From the NCBI RefSeq assembly GCF_037940415.1, contig NZ_CP149798.1, positions 5,303,001 through 5,367,000 on the forward strand: a stretch of DNA of 64,000 bases, given 5' to 3'. Under the pieces are notes generated by a model. The model saw nothing but the letters and a program-made list of their open reading frames with translations, made no database searches and was not told where the DNA came from. Made by a program: the position numbers and the translations under genes. The stretch is from Streptomyces sp. f51. Lineage in GTDB: Bacteria; Actinomycetota; Actinomycetes; Streptomycetales; Streptomycetaceae. Below are positions 53,279-62,253 of the stretch, one piece after another. Within the stretch, counting starts at the first letter, position 1, and every line of letters starts with the position of its first letter.

Positions 53279-54880
53279 TCAGGCTCCGCGCCTCACCTCG
53301 AAGTGGTCGATGCGCTCGCCGCTCTGGGCCAGTGCCGACACCTTGAGCACGGGGGAGGGGCCGGCCTGCGCCTCCACCGAGAGGAACGAGAAGCCGGTGT
53401 ACCGCACCCTGGACCACTCCACGGTGTCCGGCTTCTGCTGCTTCGACTTCGTCCAGTGGAAGGTCTCGACGGCCTCGCGGCGCGTGACCCTGCCCTCGTA
53501 GCTGTCCTTGACCCCGACGGGGAAGCGGTAGAGGCTCTTGCCCGCGCCGCCCGCCGTGACGTACACGATCCCGTCCCGGGTCGGATCGGTCGAGGCGCCC
53601 ACCGGCACCTGCCGGCCCACGGCGCCGCCCTTGATGGCGTCCGTGCGCTCGTACACGTGGTTGTGTCCGTTGATCACCAGGTCCACCTGGTGCTTGGCGA
53701 ACAGCGGCACCCAGGCGTCGCGCACCCCTCCGTCGGAGGCGTGCGTCGAGGTCGAGTAGGCGCAGTGGTGGAAGAAGACGACCACGAAGTCCACCTGGCG
53801 GCGCAGCTCCCCGAGCCGCTTGTCGAGCCAGGCCGTCTGCCTGCCCTGCGAGTAGCCCTTGTTGGCGGGGATCTCGTACGACACGTCGTTGGCGTCCAGG
53901 GCGACGACGCCGACGTTGCCGTAGACGAACGAGTAGGCGCCCGGCGCGTTGCGGGGGTCGAAGCCGTTGCTCGGGAGCGTCCAGCGTGCCGACTGGCCGC
54001 CGTAGCCGTTGGGCGAGTACCAGGCCTCCATGTCGTGGTTGCCGGTCGTCACCATCCACGGCACCGTCCGCGCCACCGTCTCGGTCTGCTTCAGGAACAG
54101 GTCCCAGGCGGCCGGGTCGTAGACGTCCGAGGTCTGGCCGAGCCCGACCCCGTCCGCGTAGCAGATGTCGCCCGCGTGCAGATGGAAGGCGGGCCCGCGG
54201 CCGAGGAGCACCTTGTCGTTGGCGAGCGCGTCCGGGGTGACGCCCTGGTCGCCGAACGCGGTGAACACGAACTTCTCCGGATGCGCGGGCGCGGTGCGGA
54301 AGTGGCCGATCGTGGAGTGCCGCTCCTTGCTCGCGGGATCGAAGCCCTCGTGGCCGACGCCGTAGTAGTACGTCGTCCCGGGGCGCAGCCCGTCGAGCGC
54401 CGCGTGCAGGTAGTACTGGTCGAGGGCCGCCCGCTGTCCGGCGAGGCCGGGGGTGTGCAGGGCGCGGACCTCGGCCTCGATCCTCCGGCTCAGCGCCCAG
54501 GGTGCGGGGCCCACCCGGATGTAGGGCCGCTTGACCGCGAATGGCACCTGCCAGGAGATCCGCATCTGCGTCCTGGGGTCGGCGCCGAAGGCGAGGTGGC
54601 GGCCGAACGGGGCGACGGCCGAGCCGGGCACCCTGCCGGTGGCCGGGTTCGGCGAGGAGCCGGACGCCGCCCGGGCCGGGGCCCTGGTGCCCTGGGCGCA
54701 GCCGGCCAGCAGGCCGCCGCCCGCGAAGGCGCTCGCCGCGACGAGGGCCCGCCGCCGCGTGAGTCTCGTCCTCAGGTACTCGTACTGCTCCGCCATGCTC
54801 ATGTCGCGTGCGAGCTCGTACGGGATGCCGACGTCGGGGACGGGAGGCTCGGGGGAGGTCCCCGTGGAGGGAGCGGTCAT
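53279..54880 (-). CDS. Tat-exported purple acid phosphatase-like lipoprotein
   Basis: The 533-residue protein has a Tat signal placed unusually deep (RRR at 42-44, ALVAASAFAGGGLLAGC, lipobox C61). It then has a fibronectin-like domain and a metallophosphatase domain with the PAP metal ligand motifs: FGDQG, GDICYAD, GNHD, FFHHC and GHNHVYER. PAP-type enzymes hydrolyse phosphomonoesters outside the cell. ATG 54880 is preferred; ATG 54907 is also in frame. It is divergent from leuB, with palindromes at 54957-54983 between. Confidence 0.88.
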   Translation of the reverse strand: MTAPSTGTSPEPPVPDVGIPYELARDMSMAEQYEYLRTRLTRRRALVAASAFAGGGLLAGCAQGTRAPARAASGSSPNPATGRVPGSAVAPFGRHLAFGADPRTQMRISWQVPFAVKRPYIRVGPAPWALSRRIEAEVRALHTPGLAGQRAALDQYYLHAALDGLRPGTTYYYGVGHEGFDPASKERHSTIGHFRTAPAHPEKFVFTAFGDQGVTPDALANDKVLLGRGPAFHLHAGDICYADGVGLGQTSDVYDPAAWDLFLKQTETVARTVPWMVTTGNHDMEAWYSPNGYGGQSARWTLPSNGFDPRNAPGAYSFVYGNVGVVALDANDVSYEIPANKGYSQGRQTAWLDKRLGELRRQVDFVVVFFHHCAYSTSTHASDGGVRDAWVPLFAKHQVDLVINGHNHVYERTDAIKGGAVGRQVPVGASTDPTRDGIVYVTAGGAGKSLYRFPVGVKDSYEGRVTRREAVETFHWTKSKQQKPDTVEWSRVRYTGFSFLSVEAQAGPSPVLKVSALAQSGERIDHFEVRRGA

Positions 54881-54956
54881 GTCTGGAAAGTTCCCATCTC
54901 GCGCCAACGGCGTTCATACGTACGGGTGAACGTGTGTCGAAGCGTAGACGTGCTGC

Positions 54957-54983
54957 GACACCATGGTGTCCGCATGGCGGACA
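54957..54983. promoter_or_regulatory. overlapping palindromes upstream of leuB
   Basis: GACACCATGGTGTC (54957-54970) is a perfect 14-bp palindrome. TGTCCGC-ATG-GCGGACA (54967-54973/54977-54983) is a perfect 7-bp hairpin whose left arm overlaps it, so the two structures exclude each other. They lie 40 bases before leuB ATG 55023 and in the gap to the divergent phosphatase. Confidence 0.6.
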
Positions 54984-55022
54984 TCGCGTGTCATTCCATG
55001 GGACAAGGAGTACGGTGCCGTC

Positions 55023-56066
55023 ATGTCTCGCAGCATCGATCTCGCAGTGATCCCCGGTGACGGCATCGGCCAGGAAGTCGTGGCCCAGGGGCTCAAAGTC
55101 CTCTCCGCCGTCCTCCCGCAGGACGTGAAGCTGGAGACCAAGGAGTTCGACTTCGGCGCCCGGCGCTACCACGCCACCGGTGAGACCCTCACCGACGCCG
55201 ATCTCGACGCCCTGAAGGGGCACGACGCCATCCTGCTCGGCGCGATCGGCGACCCCTCGGTCCCGTCCGGTGTCCTGGAGCGCGGCTTCCTGCTCAAGCT
55301 CCGCTTCGCGTTCGACCACCACGTCAACCTGCGTCCCTCGAAGCTCCTGCCCGGCGTCGCCACCCCGCTCGCCGGCCAGCCCGAGATCGACTTCGTCGTG
55401 GTCCGCGAGGGCACCGAGGGCCCGTACACCGGCAACGGCGGCACCATCCGCAAGGGCACCGAGCACGAGGTCGCCACCGAGGTCTCCGTCAACACGGCCT
55501 TCGGCGTCGAGCGGGTCGTCCGTGACGCCTTCGCCCGTGCGCAGGCCCGCCCGCGCAAGAAGCTGACGCTGGTCCACAAGAACAACGTGCTCACCTTCGC
55601 GGGGCACCTGTGGACGAACGTCTTCAACAAGGTGGCGGCGGAGTTCCCCGAGGTCACCACCGACTACATCCACGTGGACGCGGCGACGATCTTCCTCGTC
55701 ACCCAGCCCGAGCGTTTCGACGTGATCGTCACCGACAACCTCTTCGGCGACATCATCACCGACCTCGCCGCGGCCGTCTCCGGCGGCATCGGCGTCGCCG
55801 CCTCCGGCAACATCAACCCGAGCGGCGAGTTCCCCTCGATGTTCGAGCCCGTGCACGGCTCTGCGCCCGACATCGCGGGCCAGGGCAAGGCCGACCCCAG
55901 CGCCACCGTGCTGTCCGTCGCCCTGCTGCTGCGCCACCTCGGCTACGAGGCCGAGGCCGCCCGGATCGAGGAGGCCGTCTCCGCCGACCTCGCCGAGCGC
56001 GTCGGCAAGCCCGCCCGCAGCACCGAGGAGATCGGCGACGCGCTCGCCCTGCGCGTAGCCGGCTGA
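55023..56066 (+). CDS. leuB: 3-isopropylmalate dehydrogenase
   Basis: LeuB (347 residues) oxidatively decarboxylates 3-isopropylmalate in leucine synthesis. It has IPGDGIGQEV, the substrate motif FLLKLRFAFDHHVNLRP in part, REGTEGPYTGNGG, KNNVL, DNLFGDIITD and EPVHGSAPDIAG. ATG 55023 is the family start. ilvE follows after a terminator and 265 bp. Confidence 0.96.
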   Translation: MSRSIDLAVIPGDGIGQEVVAQGLKVLSAVLPQDVKLETKEFDFGARRYHATGETLTDADLDALKGHDAILLGAIGDPSVPSGVLERGFLLKLRFAFDHHVNLRPSKLLPGVATPLAGQPEIDFVVVREGTEGPYTGNGGTIRKGTEHEVATEVSVNTAFGVERVVRDAFARAQARPRKKLTLVHKNNVLTFAGHLWTNVFNKVAAEFPEVTTDYIHVDAATIFLVTQPERFDVIVTDNLFGDIITDLAAAVSGGIGVAASGNINPSGEFPSMFEPVHGSAPDIAGQGKADPSATVLSVALLLRHLGYEAEAARIEEAVSADLAERVGKPARSTEEIGDALALRVAG

Positions 56067-56093
56067 CCCGGCGCACCACCTACGTTCCGTAGC

Positions 56094-56124
56094 AGCCGCC
56101 GGGTCGCATCAGCGCCCGGCGGCT
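56094..56124 (+). terminator. terminator after leuB
   Basis: AGCCGCCGGG (56094-56103) pairs perfectly with CCCGGCGGCT (56115-56124), followed by TTCG, 28 bases after the leuB stop. The rest of the 265-bp gap to ilvE holds no clear gene. Confidence 0.85.
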
Positions 56125-56331
56125 TTCGCCGTTCCGCCGCCGGGTGCCACCATCAGTCCCCTGGGCCACCCCCGGGCCGTATTCACACCGTTTCGTCCAC
56201 GGCCCTCCGCGCGCGATAATCGAGGCGGAGCCGCGGAACGAGGGAATGCTCGGACGTCCTAGCACTGGCCACGGACGGTCCGGGTGTGAGCGCGGCCCGT
56301 CACATACAACCGGTGAAGGACAAAACCACTC

Positions 56332-57420
56332 ATGACGCAGCCCACGATCGAGCTCAAGCCCTCCGCCAGTCCGCTCGCCGCCGCCGAGCGCGAGGCGATC
56401 CTGACCAACCCGGGGTTCGGCCGCCACTTCACCGACCACATGGTGACCGTCAAGTGGACCGAGGGCCGTGGCTGGCACGACGGCCAGCTCGTTCCGTACG
56501 GACCGCTCTCCCTCGACCCGGCGAACATGACCCTGCACTACGCGCAGGAGATCTTCGAGGGCCTCAAGGCCTACCGCCGGCCCGACGGCTCCGTCGCGAC
56601 CTTCCGTCCCGACAAGAACGCCAAGCGCTTCCAGGCCTCCGCCCGCCGGCTCGGCATGCCCGAGCTGCCCGTGGAGACCTTCATCGAGGCCTGTGACGCG
56701 CTGGTCCGCCAGGACCGCGACTGGGTGCCCGCCCACGGTGGCGAGGAGTCCCTGTACCTGCGCCCCTTCATGATCGCGACCGAGGTCGGCCTGGGCGTGA
56801 AGCCCGCCAACGAGTACCTCTTCCTCGTCATCGCCTCGCCCGCCGGCGCCTACTTCGCGGGCGGGGTCAAGCCGGTGTCCATCTGGCTCTCCGAGGACCG
56901 CGTCCGCGCCGTCCCCGGCGGCATGGGCGACGCGAAGACGGGCGGCAACTACGCCGCCTCCCTCCTCGCGCAGAAGGAGGCCGCCGCCAAGGGCTGCGAC
57001 CAGGTCTGCTACCTCGACGCGGTCGAGCACAAGTGGATCGAGGAACTCGGCGGCATGAACCTGTACTTCGTGTACGGCGACCGGATCGTCACCCCGTCCC
57101 TCACCGGCTCCATCCTGGAGGGCGTCACCCGCGACTCCCTGCTGACCGTCGCCCGCGACCTCGGCTACACCGCCGAAGAGGGCCGCGTCTCGATCGACCA
57201 GTGGCAGACCGACGCCGAGAACGGCACCCTCACCGAGGTGTTCGCCTGCGGCACCGCCGCCGTCATCACCCCCGTCGGCACGGTCAAGCGCGACGGCACC
57301 GAGTGGCTCCAGTCCGGCGGCGAGCCCGGCAAGGTCACCCTCCGCCTCCGCGAGGCCCTGCTCGACATCCAGCGCGGCATCACGGAGGACACCCACGGCT
57401 GGATGCACCCGCTGGGCTGA
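56332..57420 (+). CDS. ilvE: branched-chain amino acid aminotransferase
   Basis: IlvE (362 residues, fold type IV, type II BCAT) exchanges the amino group between glutamate and 2-oxoisovalerate, 2-oxoisocaproate or 2-oxo-3-methylvalerate. The PLP lysine is K202 in GDAKTGGNYAAS. FEGLKAYR, YLRPFMIA and GTAAVITPVG are present. ATG 56332 follows GAAGGA at longer spacing. With ilvBNC and leuB it completes most of the pathway. Confidence 0.96.
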   Translation: MTQPTIELKPSASPLAAAEREAILTNPGFGRHFTDHMVTVKWTEGRGWHDGQLVPYGPLSLDPANMTLHYAQEIFEGLKAYRRPDGSVATFRPDKNAKRFQASARRLGMPELPVETFIEACDALVRQDRDWVPAHGGEESLYLRPFMIATEVGLGVKPANEYLFLVIASPAGAYFAGGVKPVSIWLSEDRVRAVPGGMGDAKTGGNYAASLLAQKEAAAKGCDQVCYLDAVEHKWIEELGGMNLYFVYGDRIVTPSLTGSILEGVTRDSLLTVARDLGYTAEEGRVSIDQWQTDAENGTLTEVFACGTAAVITPVGTVKRDGTEWLQSGGEPGKVTLRLREALLDIQRGITEDTHGWMHPLG

Positions 57421-57441
57421 TCCCGCACTCGTCCCCGCCGG

Positions 57442-57470
57442 TCCCCGCAGCCCCAACAGGCTTGCGGGGA
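57442..57470 (+). terminator. terminator after ilvE
   Basis: TCCCCGCA (57442-57449) pairs with TGCGGGGA (57463-57470), 22 bases after the ilvE stop. Confidence 0.65.
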
Positions 57471-57577
57471 ACGGCTGTTCGTTCGACGCGTAGGGCCCCG
57501 GCGGCACGGGTATCCACACAGTCCACGGGGGGAGCGTGTCCTCCGGTGCGCCCGCACGGCCACGGAGGGAGCCGCAG

Positions 57578-58648
57578 GTGAGCGCAAGGTCGCCGCTGTC
57601 ACGGCCGCGCTGGCTGCTGCGCGCCCTGCGCACACCGCGCCGTCCCCAGAGCCTCACCGCCCTCGGCCTGCTCGCGGCCGTCGCCGCGCTGCTGCTCTGG
57701 AGCGCCAGGCGCATGGACAGTTACGGGGAGAACCTCGCGCTGAATCTCGGCACCGACATCGTCGGCGTCGTCGTCACCGTGTTCGTGATCGGCCCGCTGA
57801 TCAGCCGCGCGCAGGAGGGCCGGGTCCGCGAGCACACCCGGCTGGACTACGAATGGTTCAGCGCCCAGGTCTACGGCGCGACCTCGAACGTCAAGGTCCT
57901 CGACACCTTCTCCAGCGTGTTCGGCCCGCAGTTCTCCGAGCGGCTCTTCCGGGGCGTCAAGGCGGCCACCGCGCACGGCGCCCGCGTCCAGATCCTGCTC
58001 CTGGACCCGGACTCCCTGGCGGTCATCCTGCGCGGCCGTGAACTGGGTGAGCAGAGCGCCGACATCCGCCGCGACATCATGCGCAACCTGCGCACCCTGG
58101 ACCGCTTCGCGCACCGGCTCGACGAGGACTGCCGCCATCTCCTCGAAGTACGCCTGTGTTCCACGTCCCCCGGGGTGACCCTGTACCGCTGGGACGACCG
58201 CTCCCTCGTCTCCTTCCTCACCGTCGGCCGTCTCTCCGGCGAGGGCGTCCAGCTCGAAGTGGCCGTCCGTTCCCCGCTCGGCACGTTCGTCGAGCAGAGG
58301 TTCGACGAACTGTGGCAGCAGGGCAAGCCCATGGAGCGGTTCACCCATCTGCCGGTGACCCTGGTCGACGCGACCGACGGCCGCAGGGCGTTCAGCTGCC
58401 GTTTCGTCTACGCGGACGACGCCCTGTACGTCGCGGGGCACGACCTCGTGTCGTACATGGCACGCCACCGGCTGGATCAACTGTCGGCGCACAGCGATGC
58501 CTTGAGCGCCCCCGGCGCACACGAACTGGTCGTGGTGGACGACGAGAGCGAGCTGCACGCCTTGCTCCTCCAGCACTTCACGGAGAAGTACGATGCCTCC
58601 TCGACCGCCTTCGTCGAACTCCGGCCACCGGCTTCGTTCACGGAATAG
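57578..58648 (+). CDS. membrane-anchored protein with PLD/DUF5919-like domain
   Basis: The 356-residue protein has a basic N-terminus (RPRWLLRALRTPRR) and two hydrophobic segments (about residues 27-45 and 60-80), then a soluble domain. ARVQILLLDPDSLAVILRG resembles the start of a DUF5919/phospholipase-D-like phosphodiesterase domain, but I see no HKD pair. GTG 57578 is preferred because GGAGGGA lies 7 bases upstream; GTG 57536 is a weaker alternative. It is 14 bp upstream of the KamA-like gene and likely co-transcribed. Confidence 0.6.
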   Translation: MSARSPLSRPRWLLRALRTPRRPQSLTALGLLAAVAALLLWSARRMDSYGENLALNLGTDIVGVVVTVFVIGPLISRAQEGRVREHTRLDYEWFSAQVYGATSNVKVLDTFSSVFGPQFSERLFRGVKAATAHGARVQILLLDPDSLAVILRGRELGEQSADIRRDIMRNLRTLDRFAHRLDEDCRHLLEVRLCSTSPGVTLYRWDDRSLVSFLTVGRLSGEGVQLEVAVRSPLGTFVEQRFDELWQQGKPMERFTHLPVTLVDATDGRRAFSCRFVYADDALYVAGHDLVSYMARHRLDQLSAHSDALSAPGAHELVVVDDESELHALLLQHFTEKYDASSTAFVELRPPASFTE

Positions 58649-58662
58649 AGGCTCCGGCACCA

Positions 58663-60003
58663 ATGAGTTCTGCGCTCCACCCGGCTTCGTACACGAGCAC
58701 CCGACTCCCCGGCACGAGCCCCCGCTTTCGCGCCTTCACCCCGCGTGACCTCGACGGCCTGCTCCGGCGCGTGGCGCTGTCGCCCGACGAACGGCTCGCC
58801 CTGCGGGCCGTCGCGGCCGTGCTGCCCTTCCGGACGAACAGCTATGTGGTCGACGAACTGATCGACTGGGCGGCCGCGCCCGACGACCCGATCTTCCGGC
58901 TGACGTTCCCGCAGGCCGGGATGCTGCCCGAGCCCGACCTCAAGCAGATGGCGGACCTGCTCCGCCACGAGGCCCCGAAGGCCGAGGTGCTGCGTGCGGC
59001 CCACGAGATCCGGATGAGGCTCAACCCGCACCCGTCCGGCCAGCTCGACGCCAACGTCCCCGTGCACGAGGGCGTCCGCCTGACCGGTCTCCAGCACAAG
59101 TACCCGGAGACGGTCCTGGTCTTCCCGCGCCAGGGCCAGACCTGCCACGCCTACTGCACGTACTGCTTCCGCTGGCCCCAGTTCGTCGGCGAGTCCGACC
59201 TGCGCATCGCCACCGACGACATCGCCGCCACCTCCGCCTATCTGCGCGCCCACCCGGAGGTCACGAGCACGCTCATCACGGGCGGCGACCCGATGGTGAT
59301 GAGCACCGAGGTGCTGCGCCGGTACGTCGAACCGCTCCTGGAGATCGACACCGTCCGCTCGATCCGGGTCGGGACCAAGTCGCTCGCCTTCTGGCCGTAC
59401 CGCTTCCTCACCGACCGCGACGCGGACGACCTCTTGAAGCTGCTGGAGAAGGTGGTCGCGAGCGGCCGGAACCTCGCCCTGATGGCCCACTTCACGCATC
59501 CCCAGGAGCTGCGGCCCCCGGCCGTGCGCGCGGCGATGCGCCGGGTGCGTGACACGGGGGCCGTGATCCGCTGCCAGGGTCCCCTGGTCAGGGGGATCAA
59601 CGACAGTGCCGGCGCGTGGGCCGAGCTGTGGAACGAGACGACCGCGCTGGGGGCGGTGCCCTACTACCAGTTCGTGGAGCGGGACACCGGTCCGCAGGGC
59701 TACTTCGGGGTGCCGCTGGCCCGCTGCCACCAGATCTTCCGCGACGCCTACGCCCAGGTTTCGGGCCTCGCGCGGACCGTGCGCGGCCCGGTCATGTCGG
59801 CGATGCCGGGCAAGGTGTGCGTGGACGGGACGGCGGAGGTGGCGGGCGAGAAGGTCTTCGTGCTCCATCTCATCCAGGCCCGCGATCCGGACCTGGTGGG
59901 GCGCCCGTTCTTCGCCGCCTACGACGAGCGCGCCACCTGGTGGAGCGACCTAAAGCCGGCTTTCGGCGCGAGCCGGTTCCTGCCGGGGCTCGAAGCCGGG
60001 TGA
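58663..60003 (+). CDS. KamA (lysine 2,3-aminomutase)-like radical SAM protein
   Basis: The 446-residue protein binds a 4Fe-4S cluster through C161, C165 and C168 (CHAYCTYCF) and should use SAM for radical chemistry. The body matches KamA-type proteins (ITGGDPMVMS, VRSIRVGTKSLAFWP, VPYYQFVERDTG). In true lysine 2,3-aminomutase the PLP lysine is in PGGGGK with an aspartate just before; here that region reads SAMPGKVCVDG, keeping PGK but losing the Gly run and the aspartate. The substrate is probably not plain lysine. It overlaps the convergent NCS1 gene by 54 bases. Confidence 0.8.
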   Translation: MSSALHPASYTSTRLPGTSPRFRAFTPRDLDGLLRRVALSPDERLALRAVAAVLPFRTNSYVVDELIDWAAAPDDPIFRLTFPQAGMLPEPDLKQMADLLRHEAPKAEVLRAAHEIRMRLNPHPSGQLDANVPVHEGVRLTGLQHKYPETVLVFPRQGQTCHAYCTYCFRWPQFVGESDLRIATDDIAATSAYLRAHPEVTSTLITGGDPMVMSTEVLRRYVEPLLEIDTVRSIRVGTKSLAFWPYRFLTDRDADDLLKLLEKVVASGRNLALMAHFTHPQELRPPAVRAAMRRVRDTGAVIRCQGPLVRGINDSAGAWAELWNETTALGAVPYYQFVERDTGPQGYFGVPLARCHQIFRDAYAQVSGLARTVRGPVMSAMPGKVCVDGTAEVAGEKVFVLHLIQARDPDLVGRPFFAAYDERATWWSDLKPAFGASRFLPGLEAG

Positions 60004-61383
60004 CGGCTTGCCGGCCGTGAGCGCCAGGTAGACCAGGCCGCCGACCAGGCCGGAGAAGATGAAGCTACAGTCCACGCCGCCGGTCAGGGACAGCAGCGGG
60101 CCCTCGTACGACGGGAGGGACACGGCCAGCAGGCCGACGCAGGCTCCCAGTACCCAGGCCGCCGTGGCCTGGACGTTCCAGCCCGCCCGGTACCAGTAGA
60201 CGCCGCCGCGGGAGCGGCGGTTGAAGACCTGGAGGGCGTCGGCGTCGTAGATCCCGCGGCAGCGGACGAAGCCGATCAGGGTGATGACCGCCCACGGGGT
60301 GCCGATCGCGGTCAGCAGCAGGACGAAGGACGTCATCGCCGACTGGGCGTTCCAGGCGTAGTGGCCGACGAACACACAGAGCATGGCGACGACGGCGACC
60401 GCGCAGGTGGCGCGGGCGCGCGAGGCGCGGGGCAGGATCGCGTCGAGGTCGAGGCCCATCGAGTAGAGCATCAGACCGGCGTTGCCCACCGAGCCCGCGG
60501 AGGCCGCCAGCAGCAGCGGGACCAGGTACCAGCCGGGGGAGGCGGACACCAGCGGTCCCGCGTAGTCGAGGGCCGCGCGGGCCCCGTACGCGGTGAAGGT
60601 GCCGAAGAGCTGGGGGACCAGCAGACCGGCGATCAGGCCGAGCCAGGTGCCGTGCAGGACCGTGCGGGAGGAGTGGCGCTCGGGCGAGATGTAGCGGGTG
60701 TAGTCGCCGAGCAGCGTGATGAACGCGATCGGGCCCGACAGGCCGGCCGCGACCGCCGCCAGCAGCCAGGTGGGCCAGAACGAGCCGAGGAGATAGCCGC
60801 CGGCCTCCGGGAGCGCCGCGGTGGTGAAGTGCGGGGCGTACGCGATCACACCGACCACCAGCAGGGCCGACATGCCGATCGCGAGGGCCCGGGACATGGC
60901 GAGCAGCACCCGGTAGCCGTAGACGGCACCCGCGACGGTCGCCGCGGCCAGCACCGCGTACACCACGGCGTACGAGACCCCGTTCGCCGGGAGTCCGAAG
61001 AGGCGGCCGAGCACGCCGATCATCACGTCGCCCCCGATCCACACGGTCAGCGCGGTGTAGCCGAGCGCCAGCAGCAGGCCGACGATCGAGCCGACGAGCC
61101 GTCCGCGCACGCCGAACTGCGCGCCGGAGGAGGTGGAGAGGTTGGTGCCGGTGCGCAGCGAGACCAGCGCAAGCGGCGCGGTGAGCGCGGTTCCGACCAC
61201 GGTGCCTGCCACGATCGAGCTGACCGAGGACCACCAGTCGAGCCCGAACGAGGGCGGCAGCCAGCCGAAGATGATCACCCCGAGGCAGAGGTTGGAACCG
61301 AGCAGGATCGACACGAGATCGCGCGGCCCGCTGGTGCGTTCCTCGTCGGGGATCGTGTCGACTCCGCGCTGTTCGATCGGCAT
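59950..61383 (-). CDS. NCS1 family purine/pyrimidine permease
   Basis: The 477-residue protein has 12 predicted membrane helices and NCS1 motifs: LLGSNLCLGVIIFGW, SSGAQFGVRGR, ALGYTALTVWIGGD, LLGDYTRYISPE and GAVIFxGxxYW-like regions. NCS1 transporters import cytosine, uracil, allantoin, hydantoins and related bases. ATG 61383 follows AAGGAG. It is divergent from ureAB, with related palindromes in the gap. It therefore likely supplies the substrate of the urease-like enzyme. Confidence 0.88.
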   Translation of the reverse strand: MPIEQRGVDTIPDEERTSGPRDLVSILLGSNLCLGVIIFGWLPPSFGLDWWSSVSSIVAGTVVGTALTAPLALVSLRTGTNLSTSSGAQFGVRGRLVGSIVGLLLALGYTALTVWIGGDVMIGVLGRLFGLPANGVSYAVVYAVLAAATVAGAVYGYRVLLAMSRALAIGMSALLVVGVIAYAPHFTTAALPEAGGYLLGSFWPTWLLAAVAAGLSGPIAFITLLGDYTRYISPERHSSRTVLHGTWLGLIAGLLVPQLFGTFTAYGARAALDYAGPLVSASPGWYLVPLLLAASAGSVGNAGLMLYSMGLDLDAILPRASRARATCAVAVVAMLCVFVGHYAWNAQSAMTSFVLLLTAIGTPWAVITLIGFVRCRGIYDADALQVFNRRSRGGVYWYRAGWNVQATAAWVLGACVGLLAVSLPSYEGPLLSLTGGVDCSFIFSGLVGGLVYLALTAGKPSPGFEPRQEPARAESRL

Positions 61384-61432
61384 GGCTGGGTCTCCTTTGA
61401 CGGCCGCCTGGCGTGGCGCGGGAAGCGCCAAG

Positions 61433-61450
61433 AGTTAGAGCGACGCTCAA
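61433..61450. promoter_or_regulatory. candidate operator, NCS1-side copy
   Basis: The word AGTTAGAGCGACGCTCAA carries TTAGAG, 5 bases, then CTCAA. It shares TTAGAG-yGAyG-CTC with the palindrome at 61501-61523, and lies about 50 bases before the NCS1 start. Confidence 0.55.
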
Positions 61451-61500
61451 TGTGGCGCCTCAGATGCTGCTACGTCAATGTTTCCCTTCCATGAATCGGG

Positions 61501-61523
61501 CGTTTAGAGTGATGCTCTAAACG
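61501..61523. promoter_or_regulatory. candidate operator, urease-side copy
   Basis: CGTTTAGAG (61501-61509) and CTCTAAACG (61515-61523) are perfect 9-bp inverted arms with a 5-base spacer, 25 bases before the ureAB start. The shape and position fit a GntR-type operator. No GntR gene is in this part of the window. Confidence 0.65.
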
Positions 61524-61548
61524 GAGGAAGGCGAGGAGGTGTCGCGGC

Positions 61549-62253
61549 GTGAGACTGACCCCCACGGAACGTGACCGACTGCTGCTGTTCTCGGCCGCCG
61601 AACTGGCCCGTGCCCGCAGGGCGCGCGGCCTCAGGCTCAACGTGCCGGAGGCCACCGCGCTGATCGCGGACACGGTCTGCGAGACCGCCCGTGACGGCGG
61701 ACGGCTCGCCGAGGCGATCGAGGCGGCCCGCTGCGTCCTCGGCCCGGACGACGTCCTGCCCGGCGTCGCCGACATCGTCACCGAGGTGCATGTCGAGGCC
61801 GTCTTCGACGACGGCTCGCGCCTCGCGGTCGTCACCGACCCGATCGGCGGCGGACTCGGCGACCGGGCCCCCGGCGCGCTGCTGCCGGGTCCCGAGCACA
61901 CCGAGCCCGAGGCGGCCGTGCGCCTGTCCGTGACCAACACGGCCGGCGTCCCCGTCTCCGTCACCTCCCACTTCCACTTCTTCGAGGCCAACCCGCGGCT
62001 CGACTTCGACCGCGCGGCCGCCTACGGCATGCGGCTGGCCGTGCCCGCCGGCTCCTCCGTCCGCTTCGGCCCGGGGGAGAGCGCCGAGGTCGGGCTGCGG
62101 CCCATCGGCGGAGCACGCGTCGCCATCGGCTTCGCGGGTCTCGTCGACGGACCGCTGGACGCCCCCGGAGCCAGGGAAGAGGCCCTGCGCCGGGCCGCCG
62201 CCTGCGGATACCTCGGCGTCCCCGACACCCGCGACCAGGAGGCCGAGCGATGA
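61549..62253 (+). CDS. urease gamma/beta fusion subunit
   Basis: This 234-residue protein fuses UreA (MRLTPTERDRLLLFSAAELARARR type start, DDVLPGVADIVTEVHVEA) and UreB (TSHFHFFEANPRLDFDRAAAYGMRL, IGGARVAIGFAGLVDGPLD), a fusion known in some actinobacteria and Helicobacter. GTG 61549 follows GAGGAGG. Its stop overlaps ureC ATG by 4 bases, implying coupled translation. Confidence 0.92.
   Translation: MRLTPTERDRLLLFSAAELARARRARGLRLNVPEATALIADTVCETARDGGRLAEAIEAARCVLGPDDVLPGVADIVTEVHVEAVFDDGSRLAVVTDPIGGGLGDRAPGALLPGPEHTEPEAAVRLSVTNTAGVPVSVTSHFHFFEANPRLDFDRAAAYGMRLAVPAGSSVRFGPGESAEVGLRPIGGARVAIGFAGLVDGPLDAPGAREEALRRAAACGYLGVPDTRDQEAER

Noticed and set aside
54963..55022. Leader peptide for leuB
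   Set aside because: The in-frame upstream codons lack a run of leucine or valine and join leuB without a stop; the palindromes explain the region better.
57578..58648. True phospholipase D
   Set aside because: No HKD motif pair; the similarity is limited to a short DPDS-containing stretch.
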